DNA of 13,971 nucleotides from Erysipelotrichaceae bacterium. Its GTDB lineage: Bacteria > Bacillota_I > Bacilli_A > Erysipelotrichales > Coprobacillaceae. The notes under the pieces were generated by a model. That model made no database searches. It was given only the letters and a program-made list of their open reading frames with translations, and was not told where the DNA came from. Position 1 is the stretch's first letter, and every line of letters begins with the position of its first letter. Below are positions 13,786 through 13,971 of this stretch, piece after piece. The stretch spans positions 1 through 13,971 of the forward strand of contig JAJQGQ010000188.1 in assembly GCA_021200395.1 (NCBI GenBank). The letters are read 5' to 3'. The position numbers were made by a program, and so were the translations under genes.

Positions 13786-13971
13786 ATGAATTATTTTGAA
13801 TTTGTGAATCGTACAAAGTTGATTGCAGGTGTTGATGCTTTAGATCAATTGGATTTTGAATGTGAACAATATGATATTTCTAAGGCTATGATTATTACTG
13901 ATCAAACTTTGGTAAAAATTAAAACAATAGATTTAGTAACTAAGAAATTAACGATACCATATATTATATAT
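13786..13971 (+). CDS. Iron-containing alcohol dehydrogenase, N-terminal part (cut by window end)
   Basis: The first 62 codons are present. The opening MNYFEFVNRTKLIAGVDALDQL matches the start of group III (Fe-dependent) alcohol dehydrogenases, which begin with an aromatic strand, then xTKxixGxGaLxxL, then the first nucleotide-binding strand, here KAMIITDQTLVKI. The downstream GGS nucleotide motif and metal-binding histidines lie beyond the window and cannot be checked. AGGAGG at 13775-13780 overlaps the stop of the SCP2-like gene, five bases before ATG, showing tight coupling. Family members reduce aldehydes with NAD(P)H; a butanol- or lactaldehyde-type enzyme is possible. The third position of the GxG turn is Val-Asp rather than Gly, a small deviation. 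Confidence 0.75.
   Translation, partial: MNYFEFVNRTKLIAGVDALDQLDFECEQYDISKAMIITDQTLVKIKTIDLVTKKLTIPYIIY

Overview
The window is AT-rich DNA (roughly 30% G+C by eye) with strong AGGAGG-type ribosome sites, short intergenic gaps, hairpin-plus-T terminators and almost all genes on the plus strand. This fits a low-GC Bacillota, most likely a gut Erysipelotrichia/Coprobacillaceae-type bacterium. That placement is an inference from style and gene content; no rRNA or tRNA is present to confirm it.

Left part (1-2645). A promoter with an extended -10 drives a DUF1349 protein. A LysR regulator follows whose most likely start lies one base beyond the DUF1349 stop. A separately translated NmrA-type NAD(P)-binding protein then ends in a clear terminator.

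Middle part (2646-6435). A HAD phosphatase/phosphomutase overlaps a HutC-type GntR regulator. A perfect 12-bp palindrome sits at their promoter and may be an autoregulatory operator. A MATE exporter and a YitT-family membrane protein follow, overlapping by translational coupling, and end in a strong terminator.

Right-centre (6436-12913). This is the functional core: a sugar-PTS operon. A roughly 110-bp leader with repeated GTGWCGAAAW-like boxes precedes a 900-aa LevR-type regulator (HTH, AAA+, PRD1, EIIA-Man-like, EIIB-Gat-like, PRD2). Next come EIIA, EIIB, EIIC and EIID of a mannose-family PTS, and a double-SIS protein that looks like a FrlB/GfrF-type fructosamine-6-phosphate deglycase. The simplest reading is uptake and phosphorylation of an Amadori-type sugar amine (fructoselysine/glucoselysine-like), then cleavage to a hexose phosphate plus the amine. 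The regulator's AAA+ module keeps Walker A but seems to have lost the GAFTGA loop and the Walker B acidic residues. I see no -24/-12 promoter, so it may not be a sigma-54 activator.

Right end (12914-13971). A 3' remnant of a minus-strand gene abuts a 33-residue 3' remnant of a MalY/PatB-like aminotransferase on the plus strand. This is what a deletion removing the 5' halves of two divergent genes would leave. After it come a small SCP2-like protein and the start of an iron-containing alcohol dehydrogenase cut by the window edge.
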